This document shows positions 25,351 to 35,013 of a stretch of DNA of 64,000 nt, piece after piece. Numbering within the stretch: position 1 is the stretch's first letter; the number at the start of each line of letters is the position of its first letter. Origin of the DNA: Bog-756 sp963741055 (GTDB lineage: Bacteria > Actinomycetota > Acidimicrobiia > Acidimicrobiales > RAAP-2). Position numbers and translations under genes: made by a program. The notes beneath the pieces were generated by a model, which saw nothing but the letters and a program-made list of their open reading frames with translations, did no database searches and was not told the DNA's origin. The stretch covers positions 111,477 through 175,476 of the forward strand of contig CAVUGU010000028.1 of assembly GCA_963741055.1 (NCBI GenBank), in the 5' to 3' direction.

Positions 25351-26827
25351 TGCCTTCGGCCAGGTGTCGGAGCCGGTCGAGCGATTCGGGATCGAGGAGC
25401 TCGATGACGTCGCGAATCGGACCGCTTCCGTCCTCGGGAGAGGCCACCGCGAGCGCCTTGCCGGGCGCGCTCCGCGGGGCGGGCCGGTCGACCGACAAGA
25501 GCACGAGCGGGCCGAGGCCATCACGCCCGGGTTCGCGCCGTACGGCTTCGTGCAGCACGCTCGCCTGCCCGAGGGCGCTCCAAAGGACCTCCGCTCGCTT
25601 GAGACCTGGTCGAGTCGCGGAGAACGCACCGGCGAGATCGAAGAGCCACGCGCGGCCCGACGCGTCGCGCGCCCGGAAGTCGACGGTGACCCCGAGGTCG
25701 CGGAAGGGCACCTGCTCCTCGACGTCGGAGAAGCCGCAGGCGTCGAGCGTCTGGTGGGCGAGCTCGCGCGCCTTGCGCCCTTCGCGCACCGCGTCCGGGG
25801 TCGGCTTGCGCCCCTTTCCGGCAGCGCGACGGGCGGGGAGGACCGTCACCCGTCGGGCCCCGGCCGCCGCCGTGTCGTCCGGGCGGGCGCGCTCGTCCTC
25901 GATGCGCCGGCGGGCGAGCTCCGCGTAGTGCTCGTCGGTTTCGAAGCCGATGTAGTGGCGCTCGGTCCGCAGCGCGGCGATGGCGGTCGACCCCGAGCCC
26001 ATGAACGGGTCGAGCACCAGGTCGCCGCGGTAGGTGTAGAGGTCGATCAACCGGCGCGGGAGCTCGACCGGAAACGGTGCAGGGTGGCCGACCCGCGTGG
26101 CCGACTCGGCGCCGATGTCCCACAGGTCGGTCGTCGCGTCGACGAACTCGTCCATGGTGATGGTGGCTTCGTGGGGGAGGTCGCGGTCGCGGCGCTCCTC
26201 GGGGGTGAGCGCACGGTCGAATCGGCCCTTGCAGGCGACCACGATCCGCTCCGAGACGTCGCGCAGGACCGGGTTCGCCGGGCGCTGGTAGGTGCCCCAC
26301 GCGCACGAGCCGCTTGCCGCGCGGCTCTTCTGCCAGAGAATCTCGCCCCTCAGGAGGTAGCCGATGCTCTCGAGCACGTCGATCACGTCGCTCGACAGGG
26401 AGCGGTACGGCTTACGCCCGAGGTTCGCGACGTTGACCGCGATGCGTCCACCGGGCTCCAGTTTGGCGAAGCACTGTGCGAAGACGTCGTGGAGCATGCC
26501 CAGGTACGCCGCATAGTCGGCCGGCACGTGGCCGACACCGAGCGCCGCCTCGTACTCCTTGCCCGCGAAGTAGGGAGGTGAGGTCACGACCAGAGCAACC
26601 GAATTGTCGGCGACCTCTCCATAGCGGTCCATCTCGCGAGCGTCGCCGACCCAGATCTCGTCGAGGGTGGTGGGTGTGGCGACCTGGTCGTCCTCGGAGA
26701 GGACCGGAGGTGTGAAGCGTGCGTAGAAGGCCGACGCGTCGTGGGCTTCACGACGACCGACGCCGAACGCGGAGGTCGTGGTCGGACGACGGCGCAGGAC
26801 CGGTCCGATCGGTTGCACCGCACTCAT
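25322..26827 (-). CDS. Site-specific DNA methyltransferase with C-terminal extra domain
   Basis: 501 residues. The catalytic motif TSPPYF is at residues 82-87 and the AdoMet motif DPFMGSGST at 273-281, so this is a beta-type amino-methyltransferase (N6-adenine or N4-cytosine) in permuted order. A further domain of roughly 160 residues follows from about 340. VDFRARDASGRAWLFDLAGAF at 382-402 looks like the strand pair of a PD-(D/E)xK core whose Lys has become Ala, perhaps a degenerate DNA-binding nuclease fold (inference). Overlaps the downstream gene by 29 bases. ATG 26827 starts it, with 266 bases of apparently empty sequence upstream. Confidence 0.85.
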   Translation of the reverse strand: MSAVQPIGPVLRRRPTTTSAFGVGRREAHDASAFYARFTPPVLSEDDQVATPTTLDEIWVGDAREMDRYGEVADNSVALVVTSPPYFAGKEYEAALGVGHVPADYAAYLGMLHDVFAQCFAKLEPGGRIAVNVANLGRKPYRSLSSDVIDVLESIGYLLRGEILWQKSRAASGSCAWGTYQRPANPVLRDVSERIVVACKGRFDRALTPEERRDRDLPHEATITMDEFVDATTDLWDIGAESATRVGHPAPFPVELPRRLIDLYTYRGDLVLDPFMGSGSTAIAALRTERHYIGFETDEHYAELARRRIEDERARPDDTAAAGARRVTVLPARRAAGKGRKPTPDAVREGRKARELAHQTLDACGFSDVEEQVPFRDLGVTVDFRARDASGRAWLFDLAGAFSATRPGLKRAEVLWSALGQASVLHEAVRREPGRDGLGPLVLLSVDRPAPRSAPGKALAVASPEDGSGPIRDVIELLDPESLDRLRHLAEGSAERGRPPA

Positions 26828-27093
26828 CGGGCGCTCAGCGGGTGGTCACCGACGCTCGCCGAGTGCGTCATCGCAGCCATGGGGGGATCATACGGAAGGG
26901 CCGCGACACGGTGGTGGGTCTGCTCGGATCCACCCGTTGAACAGGTGACCGCCGAACCGGCCCCTGCCGAGGGTTGCGCCGGCGGAGGTCCGGCTGCAAC
27001 GGCCTCCCGACCCAGTTCACGCCGGTGAATCACATGACATCGGATTCCTCAAAATGCACTTGACAGAAGGACCCCGTCTGCCCGGAGGCAGCC
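26828..27093. other. Intergenic region upstream of the methyltransferase
   Basis: No supported gene lies here. Both flanking genes point leftward, so this should hold the methyltransferase promoter. It includes the least GC-rich stretch of this part (about 27030-27065), but I could not fix a -35/-10 pair. Confidence 0.4.
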
Positions 27094-28314
27094 TCAGCTG
27101 CTGGCGAGGTGAAGGCTGGTCGACTCGCCGACCGCGACGCACGCCGAAGTCGAGATGCAGCTCACCGAGGTGAGGGCCTGAGGCGAACCCACGGTGGCCG
27201 CTCCCTTCCAGACCGAGCTCGACGCACCGGTGTCGTTGCCGGTCAGGATCGAGATCCCCGCATCAGCCGGACCGGAGACCGACGTGCCGACCGCCACACA
27301 CGATCCCGGTCCGGTGCACGAGACGTCGCTCAACGCGGCCACAAAGGCGCTGACCGGCTCGCTCGTCCAGCTGGCGCCTCCATCCGTGCTGCTCAGGATC
27401 ACCCCGCGACCGGAGCGCACTGCGTCGAGGGTCGAGCTGGTCGTGCCGACCACCACGCAATCGACCCCGCTCGCTCCTGCACCGGCGGCCCCGCTCGACG
27501 TGGATGCGCTGGTCGACTGACACGAGACGCCGTTCAAGAACCCCATCCCCGAGGGCACCGGCGAGGCGGCCCAGTGGCCACCTCCGTCGGTGGTCGAGGC
27601 GACCGTGCCGGCGACCCGGTCGACGTCGGGCATCGTGCGGGCGGTCGCCCAGCAGTGCTGGTCGTCGGTGCAGGAGATCGACGTCGCGCCGGACATCCCC
27701 GGCGGAAGTACCCCGACCTGGGCCCAGCCGCCCGCGCGATTCTCCACGAGGGCGATCGCACCGAGTGCGCCGGTGGCAACCGCCATGCAGGCGCCGTCTG
27801 TCAGGCAGGAGACCGCGGTCACGTCGCCGGCACCTGTGAGGACGGGCTGCGGTGTCCAGGTGGTTCCCCCATTGGACGTGGCGACGATCGCGCCGACTCC
27901 GGATCCGGACTGTCCGACCGCCACGCACCGGCGAGCATCGACGCACGAGACGTCGGAGAGGAAGCCGACCGTCGGCGGGACCACCGCGACCGTCCACGAC
28001 GCACCTCCGTTCGAGGAGGTGACGATGCCAGCGCCGTTCGGCGCGCCGTCGACGCCGACCGTCGAACCGACCGCCACACAGCGGGTCGCGGTCGGACAGC
28101 TCACCGCGACGAGGGAGTTCACCGGGGTCGGGAGCGTGGCCGACACGAAGCCGCCTTGCCATGGCGAATCGGCTGCGATCGTCGAGGGCGTGGAGGCACC
28201 GCTTCCGGAGGTGGGACTCGAGGTGCAGGCGCCGGCGACGCCCGCGAAGACGGCCGATATGACGACGGCCAACTGCGCGCCCCGCGAGCGACGGGGAAGT
28301 GACGACGAGGGCAC
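27094..28314 (-). CDS. Secreted repeat lipoprotein (BNR/beta-propeller type)
   Basis: 406 residues. A twin-Arg-like basic start is followed by a hydrophobic stretch and a lipobox ending GVAGAC, so it is probably lipid-anchored outside the cell. The rest is about eight repeats of roughly 45 residues built on SC-x(5,7)-C-x-AVG followed by SxDGGxxW-type turns, as in BNR/photosystem-II-assembly-like propellers. The paired Cys in each repeat probably form disulfides. Such proteins in actinobacteria have no known function; ligand binding at the envelope is a guess. Start is GTG 28314. It is just downstream of the RDD gene. Confidence 0.75.
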   Translation of the reverse strand: MPSSSLPRRSRGAQLAVVISAVFAGVAGACTSSPTSGSGASTPSTIAADSPWQGGFVSATLPTPVNSLVAVSCPTATRCVAVGSTVGVDGAPNGAGIVTSSNGGASWTVAVVPPTVGFLSDVSCVDARRCVAVGQSGSGVGAIVATSNGGTTWTPQPVLTGAGDVTAVSCLTDGACMAVATGALGAIALVENRAGGWAQVGVLPPGMSGATSISCTDDQHCWATARTMPDVDRVAGTVASTTDGGGHWAASPVPSGMGFLNGVSCQSTSASTSSGAAGAGASGVDCVVVGTTSSTLDAVRSGRGVILSSTDGGASWTSEPVSAFVAALSDVSCTGPGSCVAVGTSVSGPADAGISILTGNDTGASSSVWKGAATVGSPQALTSVSCISTSACVAVGESTSLHLASS

Positions 28315-28342
28315 GCCCGGGCTACGGGCGGGTCGCGGGGTG

Positions 28343-29073
28343 TCAACGGACCCTGATGACCTGGGTGCGCGCGGATTTGTCGTGGAACCCCTGGCGGTTC
28401 GAGTCCCAGAGTGGCGAGAGACCGGCGATGATCGTGTAGATACCGGCGATCACACCGATGATCGGGATCCAATCGAGCAGGATGCCCGGAATCAGCACGA
28501 GGATCCGCAAACCGGCGCGCTGGGGATCGATCGGGCCGCCGGTCTCGGCATCGCGGACGGTGATACCGAGCGCCATCTGCCCGACGGTCTGCCCTCTCTG
28601 GCTGCCGTTCAGCAGCGCGAAGTAGACGAGATCGATGATCGCGAAGACGATCCCCACCACGACGAGACCGACCCCGATCTTGTTCGTGTACGTCCCGCTC
28701 GACCCCACGACGGCAGCAGCGATGACCGACTTCGGGATACCGAGGATCAGTCCGTCGATGAAGATGGCGCCGAACCGTTGCCACCACCCTGCGAGCGGCC
28801 GGCCGAACCGGTCGACCGGCCCCGGCGCGTAGCCGTAGCTACCGGGAGCAGAGCCGTACGGGGGAGGCGACCCGTACTGGGGAGCCGACGGATACTGCGG
28901 AGTGGTCCCGTAGGGAGGGGCGCTTCCGGGTGGAGGTCCCGGCGAGGAGGCGGCGCGGTCCCGGGGTATGCGGGCGGAGGGGCGCCGGCCGGTGGTGGGG
29001 GAGCAGGCGGGGGAGGAGTCGATGGTCCTTCTTCGGACGGCGTGTCGCCGCCGGGAGGCGTCTGATCGCTCAC
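28343..29073 (-). CDS. RDD family membrane protein with Pro-rich N-terminus (frameshifted)
   Basis: The C-terminal 150 residues form an RDD domain: LAGWWQRFGAIFIDGLIL with the Arg and Asp of the family name, two more membrane segments and GQTVGQMALGITVRDAETGG. Before it is a long low-complexity Pro/Gly/Tyr tail (SAPPYGTTPQYPSAPQYGS). Its first part, from GTG 29073 (VSDQTPPGGDTPSEEGPS), is in a different frame; the change falls at about 28945-28975 in a Pro-rich stretch. The 731-base locus is not divisible by three. The tail may mediate protein contacts at the cytoplasmic membrane face. Confidence 0.75.
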
Positions 29074-29324
29074 GGTGCACCCCGCATCTCGTACTCCGGC
29101 CGCCGCCGGCGCGCTTCGGACCGCATCTGTCACCCCCGATCTTGCCACGCGTCCCGGCGATCACCGGCGATCAGCCCTGGTCGGCGGAGCGGGTATGGAG
29201 TCCTGGTGCGGGCGGATCGGCGAAGAGTGCGTCTAGCGTTTCCGCCGAGGGGCCACATTCCATCTGCGCAGAATCCCAACCGACGGAGTCGGAGCCGCCC
29301 AGCAACCGTGAACGGACTCCCCGC

Positions 29325-30497
29325 GTGAACATCGTCGACCTCGTCGTGCTGGTGGTGGTCGCGCTCGCCGCCGTCCAAGGCTTGCGGCTCGGCGCGATCG
29401 TCCAGGTCCTCACCTATGGCGGCTTCTGGATCGGTCTCTGGCTGGGGGCCTTGCTGGCGTCGGTCACGGTGCGCTGGTCACACGCCCAGTCGGCGAGGAC
29501 CACGCTGGCGCTCGTCACCATGTTGGGTGTCGCGGTGCTCTGTGGGGTGGCGGGCCGCATCGGCGGCAACGTCGTCTTCGTGAGGGTCCACCACGGCTTC
29601 GTCGGGTCGGTCGACTCGGTCCTCGGGCTGGTCGTCGCGGTGGTCGCCACGTTGCTGGTGGCCTGGTTGTTGGCCAGCACATTGGCCAACACTTCGTCAC
29701 TCACCCTCAACTCGTCGATCGCCAATTCGCGGATTCTCCGCTCGATCGACGGGGTGCTTCCTCCACCGCCCTCGGTCTTCTCGCGGGTCCAGAACTTCCT
29801 CTCCTCGGAAGGCTTCCCGCCGGTCTTCGCACAGATCGCGCCGATCACCGCCGGCCCGGTCGCCCTTCCCGGCGACGCGCAGCTCCAGCAGGCCGTCGAC
29901 CATGCGGGCGCATCCACCGTCAAGATCATCGGCGACGGGTGCGGCGACATCCAAGAGGGATCCGGTTTCGTGGTGGCGCCCGGCGTCGTGGTGACCAACG
30001 CGCACGTGATCGCCGGGATCGCCAACCCGGTCGTCGAGGACGGGTTCGGCTCCCACCCGACGACGGTGGTGTCCTTCGACCCGTCCTACGACCTCGCGGT
30101 CCTCCGGGTGAACGACCTCTCCGAACCGGCGCTCCCCCTCGACGCATCGACGGTCTCGCGAGGGACCCAAGCAGCGGTCCTCGGTTACCCGGGGGGCGGA
30201 CCCTTCGACGTGGTGCCGGCCGGAGTGATGGACGAGTTCCAAGCGCAGGGTCGTGACATCTACGGGCAGGGGCTCACCGAACGCGAGGTGTACGAGCTCC
30301 AAGCGGTGGTGCGTCCTGGCAACTCGGGCGGTCCCCTGGTCGAGCCGGACGGGGAGGTGATCGGCGTGGTCTTCTCACGATCGACCACCAACAACGACGT
30401 CGGTTATGCGCTGACCTCGCCCGGCGTGCTCGCAGAGGTGCAGCGCGCGAAGACGCTCACCGCCACGGTGGGCACCGGGCCGTGCACGTCGAATTGA
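29325..30497 (+). CDS. MarP-like membrane-anchored serine protease (CvpA-trypsin)
   Basis: 390 residues. The N-terminal third is a four-helix CvpA/colicin-V-production-like membrane domain (NIVDLVVLVVVALAAVQGLR to VVATLLVAWLLASTLA), followed by a chymotrypsin-fold protease. The catalytic triad is visible: His227 in TNAHVIAG, Asp256 in SYDLAVL and Ser334 in PGNSGGPL. This architecture matches mycobacterial MarP, a periplasmic protease needed under acid stress. Cys residues around the domain (GDGCGDIQ and the C-terminal CTSN) may form a disulfide. GTG 29325 is chosen because CvpA starts immediately. Confidence 0.9.
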   Translation: MNIVDLVVLVVVALAAVQGLRLGAIVQVLTYGGFWIGLWLGALLASVTVRWSHAQSARTTLALVTMLGVAVLCGVAGRIGGNVVFVRVHHGFVGSVDSVLGLVVAVVATLLVAWLLASTLANTSSLTLNSSIANSRILRSIDGVLPPPPSVFSRVQNFLSSEGFPPVFAQIAPITAGPVALPGDAQLQQAVDHAGASTVKIIGDGCGDIQEGSGFVVAPGVVVTNAHVIAGIANPVVEDGFGSHPTTVVSFDPSYDLAVLRVNDLSEPALPLDASTVSRGTQAAVLGYPGGGPFDVVPAGVMDEFQAQGRDIYGQGLTEREVYELQAVVRPGNSGGPLVEPDGEVIGVVFSRSTTNNDVGYALTSPGVLAEVQRAKTLTATVGTGPCTSN

Positions 30498-30544
30498 GCG
30501 CGGCGTCCGACCGGTCCCCCGACGAGACCGACTAGACAGGGCAC

Positions 30545-32461
30545 ATGGCGCTTCCCATCGAGGACTACGGGATCATCGGTGACCTGCACACGGTCGCCCT
30601 CGTGGGGCGCGACGGATCGATGGACTGGCTGTGCCTCCCGCGCTTCGACTCGGGGGCGTGCTTCGCCAAGCTCCTCGGCGACGACGACAACGGCTCGTGG
30701 AAGATCGCCCCGAAGGGTGCCCTGTTCGCGACCCACCGGCACTACCGGGGTGACTCACTCGTTCTCGAATCGGAGTTCGTGACCGAGGAGGGGACGGTCC
30801 GGATCATCGACTGCATGCCCATCCGCGAGCGCAACCCCGAGGTCATCCGTTTGGTGGAAGGCGTCCGCGGACGGGTCACGATGGAGATGGTCCTCACCAT
30901 CCGCTTCGGGTACGGCCAGATCGTGCCCTGGGTGCGGCGCATCGACGGGACGCTGAACACGATCGCGGGTCCGGACGCGCTCGCACTCTGGACGCCGGTC
31001 GAAACCAGGGGCCGCGACCTCTCGACCATTGCCGAATTCACCATTTCGGAAGGCCAGCGCATTCCGTTCTACCTCGCCTGGTACGCGGCGAACGAGGATC
31101 CGCCGCGGCCGGCGGACGCGAGGTACGTCATCGAGGACACCGAGCTGTGGTGGTCCGATTGGGCTTCACACTGCAACTACGAGGGCGACTACCGCGAGGC
31201 GGTCGTCCGTTCGCTGATCACCTTGAAGGCACTCACCTACCAGCCGACCGGAGGGATCGTCGCGGCGCCGACCACCTCGCTTCCCGAGACGCTCGGGGGA
31301 GGGCGCAACTGGGACTACCGGTTCTGCTGGCTGCGCGACGCCACCCTCACGCTCGAATCCCTGATGCGTGGCGGGTTCTACGAGGAAGCCCTGCAATGGC
31401 GCAGCTGGTTGCTCCGCACCGTGGCCGGCGATCCCTCCCAGTTGCAGATCATGTACGGGTCGGGGGGCGAACGCCGTTTGGACGAGTTCGAGATCGGTTG
31501 GCTGGCCGGCTACGAGGGGTCGAGCCCGGTGCGGGTCGGCAACGCGGCGGCCGGCCAGTTCCAGCTCGACGTCTACGGCGAGGTGATGTCCGCCCTCTAC
31601 GAGTCCGCGCAGCAGGACTCGATGGGCGACAGCCCGGCGTGGCAGCTCCAGCTCGCGCTCATGGACTACCTCGAGACGGGATGGCGCGAACCCGACGACG
31701 GGATCTGGGAGGTGCGCGGTCCGCGGCGCCACTTCACCCACTCGAAAATGATGGCCTGGGTCGCGATCGACCGGGCCATCAAGACGATCGAGCAGTACGG
31801 CGCAGAAGGTCCGCTCGATCGGTGGAAGGCCACCCGGAGGGAGATCTTCGACCAGGTCTGCGACGAGGGCTACAACACCAAGAAGGGGTGCTTCACCCAG
31901 TACTACGGCTCCGACGAACTCGACGCGAGCCTGTTGATGATGCCGCTCTACGGCTTCCTGCCGGCTCGCGACCCTCGGGTCAAGAGCACCATCGAGGCGA
32001 TCGAGCGGGAGCTGATGGAGGGCGACTTCGTACTCCGCTATCGAACCGCCGACACCGGAGAGGTCGACGGTCTGACCGGGCGGGAGGGCGCGTTCCTCGC
32101 CTGCTCGTTCTGGCTGGCGGACTGCTACGCGATGCTCGGCCGCGACAACGACGCGCGGAAGCTGTTCGAGCGTTTGATGTCGCTCCGCAACGACCTCGGT
32201 CTGCTGTCCGAGGAGTACGACCCGGTCGCGGGTCGCCTGGTCGGGAACTTCCCACAGGCGTTCTCGCACGTCTCTCTCGTCAACACCGCCTCCAAGCTCA
32301 CCGGCCAGGAGAAGCCCACCGTGGACCACGTGGTGCTCGGCCTGGCACGCGAGGCCATGGCTCGAGGGAAGGCCTCCATCGCAGGTGGGAGCCTTCGCGG
32401 AGATGCGGCACGGACCATGCTGCAAGAGGCTCCAACTCTCCACGCGCGCGAGAAGCGGTGA
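30545..32461 (+). CDS. Glycoside hydrolase family 15 (glucoamylase/trehalase type)
   Basis: 638 residues, full length for bacterial GH15. The N-terminal beta domain begins IEDYGIIGDLHTVALVGRDG, as in actinobacterial GH15 trehalases and glucoamylases. The (alpha/alpha)6 barrel has GGGRNWDYRFCWLRDA, and the C-terminal EEYDPVAGRLVGNFPQAFSH carries the expected catalytic base region. No signal peptide, so it acts in the cytosol, probably on trehalose or short glucans. Starts at ATG 30545, 47 bases after the protease. The following gene begins just after or within its end. Confidence 0.92.
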   Translation: MALPIEDYGIIGDLHTVALVGRDGSMDWLCLPRFDSGACFAKLLGDDDNGSWKIAPKGALFATHRHYRGDSLVLESEFVTEEGTVRIIDCMPIRERNPEVIRLVEGVRGRVTMEMVLTIRFGYGQIVPWVRRIDGTLNTIAGPDALALWTPVETRGRDLSTIAEFTISEGQRIPFYLAWYAANEDPPRPADARYVIEDTELWWSDWASHCNYEGDYREAVVRSLITLKALTYQPTGGIVAAPTTSLPETLGGGRNWDYRFCWLRDATLTLESLMRGGFYEEALQWRSWLLRTVAGDPSQLQIMYGSGGERRLDEFEIGWLAGYEGSSPVRVGNAAAGQFQLDVYGEVMSALYESAQQDSMGDSPAWQLQLALMDYLETGWREPDDGIWEVRGPRRHFTHSKMMAWVAIDRAIKTIEQYGAEGPLDRWKATRREIFDQVCDEGYNTKKGCFTQYYGSDELDASLLMMPLYGFLPARDPRVKSTIEAIERELMEGDFVLRYRTADTGEVDGLTGREGAFLACSFWLADCYAMLGRDNDARKLFERLMSLRNDLGLLSEEYDPVAGRLVGNFPQAFSHVSLVNTASKLTGQEKPTVDHVVLGLAREAMARGKASIAGGSLRGDAARTMLQEAPTLHAREKR

Positions 32462-32486
32462 CGGGTCGCCCGTCAGCGACGCAGCG

Positions 32487-33852
32487 GTGGCGGCGACCGA
32501 CGAAGAGGTGTTGGGCGAGCAAGGACAGGACCTCGACGGCACGGTCACTCGGTGGCGCGGTGCGGTCGGCCGGAAGCGGCCGACCAGGGCTCCTGCCGTC
32601 AAGACGCCCGGTGGTGCCCAGGTGGACGATCCGCAACTTACTGCGCTGCCGACCCGGTCGAAGAAGAAGGCCGCCGCGTACCGTGCCGCCACCTTGGCGG
32701 ACGACGGGTCGGGCGGTCGGACCGGCGGTGGTCGAAACGGGCGGCGCGAAGACGAGAAGAAGGGTGGGTCGAAGGCAACCGCCAAGCGCGCGAAGAAGAC
32801 CGCCACGGATGCCGCCTCGAAGCGTGCCGGCAAGGCTGCGTCCAAGGGGGCTTCGTCCCGGGCGGGCCGCAGCACCCAATCGCTGATGCCGGACGACCAC
32901 GCGTCGAACTCCGGTGCGGGGGTCAACGTCGCGGACGGAGTGATCGAGATCGACACGCTGCTCGGCGGGTGGCACCGGGTCACGGCCGGTTACCTCATCG
33001 AGGGCAGCGCACCACTCCTCGTCGAGACCGGCAGCCAGAGCTCGGTGCCGGTGCTCCTCGACCAGCTCGATCGGCTCGGAGTGGCAGCCGAGGACCTCGC
33101 GGGTGTGGTGGTCACCCACATCCATCTCGACCATGCGGGCGGCGTCGGCGACGTGGCTCGGGCCTTCCCGAAGGCGACCGTCTACGTACACGAGAAAGGG
33201 GCCCGCCACCTGGTGGACCCGACCAGGCTCGTGGACTCGGCCGCCCGGGTGTACGGACCTCTGCTCGACTCGCTCTACGGACGGCTCGACCCGACCCCGA
33301 AGGAACGGATCCACGTCCTCCAAGACGGCGAGGAGATCCCGGTCAGCCCGACCCGCTCGCTCGTCGCGGTGGACTCGCCCGGACACGCCAAGCACCACGT
33401 CGCGCTGCACGACACCCTGAGCGGGGTCCTCTTCGCCGGCGACGCGGTGGGAGTGAAGCTGCCCGACGGCGGAGTCCTGCGCCCCTCGACGCCGCCGCCG
33501 GACTTCGACCTCGACCTCGCCCTCCACTCGCTGAAGCGCTTCACCGAACGCCGTCCCACCTCGCTCGCGCTCGCCCACTACGGAGCTGCTCGACGATCCG
33601 CTCGAGATCCTCGAGCAGGCCGACGGGACGCTGCGGCGGTGGGCCGAGGTGGCGGAAGCCGCCTTCAGGAACGGGGAGGACATCGCGGCGGCTCTCGCCG
33701 TCGAGTTCGAGTCCGACATGGACGGCGTGGCTCCCGAGCATCGAGAGAAGCTCGAGGTGATGAACGGCGTCCACTCCAACGCGGCCGGGCTGCAGCGATG
33801 GCTCGTGACACGTGACGCGGCAGCGGGAGGAGCCCCGCCCGAAAACAGCTGA
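32487..33852 (+). CDS. MBL-fold metallo-hydrolase with Lys/Ala-rich N-terminal extension (frameshifted)
   Basis: The metallo-beta-lactamase domain starts at about 32940. It has TAGYLIEG, the metal motif THIHLDHAGG, DSPGHAKHH and LFAGDAVG. At about 33580 the frame changes just after LALAHYG and continues as LLDDPLEILEQADGTL, then AEAAFRNGEDIAAALAVEFE, so two bases are probably missing. Ahead of the domain are some 130 residues very rich in Lys, Ala and Arg (KKKAAAYRAA, KRAKKTATDAASKRAGKAA), resembling bacterial histone-H1-like tails. The start is unclear: GTG 32487 if the tail is real, ATG 32887 (MPDDHAS) if not. Substrate unknown. Confidence 0.7.
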
Positions 33853-33907
33853 TCTCCGACGCCCTTTCCGTAGGGTCGGTAGCATCGCGGGCGGAAAAGG
33901 GGGACCC

Positions 33908-34769
33908 ATGACGGCACGCATCCGCGGAGTTCTGTTCGCCGCCCTCGCTGCACTGTTCACCCTCGGCGCGGGCATCGGGGTCGGGGCCTCGGCGGCGTCG
34001 GCGAGCTCACCGGCCAAGCCGGCAGCGGCGCAAGCCACCTCCGACGTGACCGCCTTCATGACCCTCTACGGATACGTCGACAACTCGCCCCCCGGCACCG
34101 ACATCGCGCATCCCTGCATCCACTCGCAGGCAGGGGGCACCGGCACTTACGCCGACCCGATCACGTTCGCGACCGACGTCGCCGAGCTCGGTTGGTGCCA
34201 GATCATCTACGTCCCCTACATGGAGCGCTACTTCATCCACGAGGACGAGTGCTCCCAGTGCGACACGACCTGGAACAGCCTGCACCTCTACCGCTTCGAC
34301 ATGTGGGCCGGTGGTGATGCCTCGTCGCTCACCCAACCCGGGCGATCTGCGCTGCTCGGCTGCGAGAGCACCTGGACCCGTGGGAATTCACCGACCGATC
34401 CGACCAACCCGACCATCGAGGTCGATCCGCCTTCGAACCTGCCGGTGGTGACGACGCCCATCTTCACGCCGCCGACAACCTGTTGGACACCGATCAGGGT
34501 CACCGACCCGGGCAACCAGCAATCCTTCACCGGCTCTCCGGTGAGTCTGCAGGTGGAGGCGTCGGACACCACCGCCGGTCAGACGCTGGCCTATCCGCGC
34601 GACCGGCCTGCCGGCGGGGCTCGCGATCAACGGATCAACCGGCCTGATCTCGGGCGTTCCGACGCTGAAGGGTCGCTCGAAGGTCACGGTCACCGCGTCC
34701 GACACCTCCGACTCGGTCACGGTCAAGTTCCGCTGGAAGGTGAAGACGCTCCGGGTTCGGCGGCGCTGA
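33908..34769 (+). CDS. Secreted protein with C-terminal Ig-like (putative Ig) domain (frameshifted)
   Basis: A signal peptide is evident (RIRGVLFAALAALFTLGAGIGV, cleavage after ASA). The middle has several Cys (HPCIHSQAGG, ECSQCDTTW) and an acidic region. The C-terminus is a cadherin-like putative Ig domain in two frames: SFTGSPVSLQVEASDTTAGQ, then after about 34597 GLPAGLAINGSTGLISGVPT and VTVTASDTSDSVTVKFRW. In the shifted frame it stops at 34769. The unshifted frame continues to 34939 and ends in a hydrophobic stretch plus RRRAKDKG, which might be a membrane anchor, but conservation favours the shifted frame. ATG 33908 follows AGGGGG. Function unknown, probably surface binding. Confidence 0.7.
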
Positions 34770-35013
34770 GCGGGTCCGCGCCCGGCGTCACACCCGGAAT
34801 GCACGAGACCGGCAGCCTACGGCCCACTCAGGAAGGGACGCCGCTCGCCAAGGACGTCTGGATGGCCGGCATCGGAGCCGCCCTCGTGCTCGAAGCGCTG
34901 ACTCGGCGCCGCGCGAAGGACAAAGGTTCCGAGGCCTAGAGCCCCAGGACGGGCCAGGTCCCTCATGCCTGCTGGTCCGCGCCCGACGTCATCCGCCGGA
35001 GCCGGACGACCCC
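34770..35013. other. Intergenic region between the Ig-like protein and glnA
   Basis: No supported gene. The unshifted reading frame of the Ig-like protein stays open to 34939 and encodes a short hydrophobic segment followed by basic residues. The two neighbours converge here. Confidence 0.35.

Noticed and set aside
34770..34939. Membrane-anchor-like C-terminus of the Ig-like protein in the unshifted frame
   Set aside because: The Ig-domain consensus lies in the shifted frame and stops at 34769; the anchor would need a second shift back.
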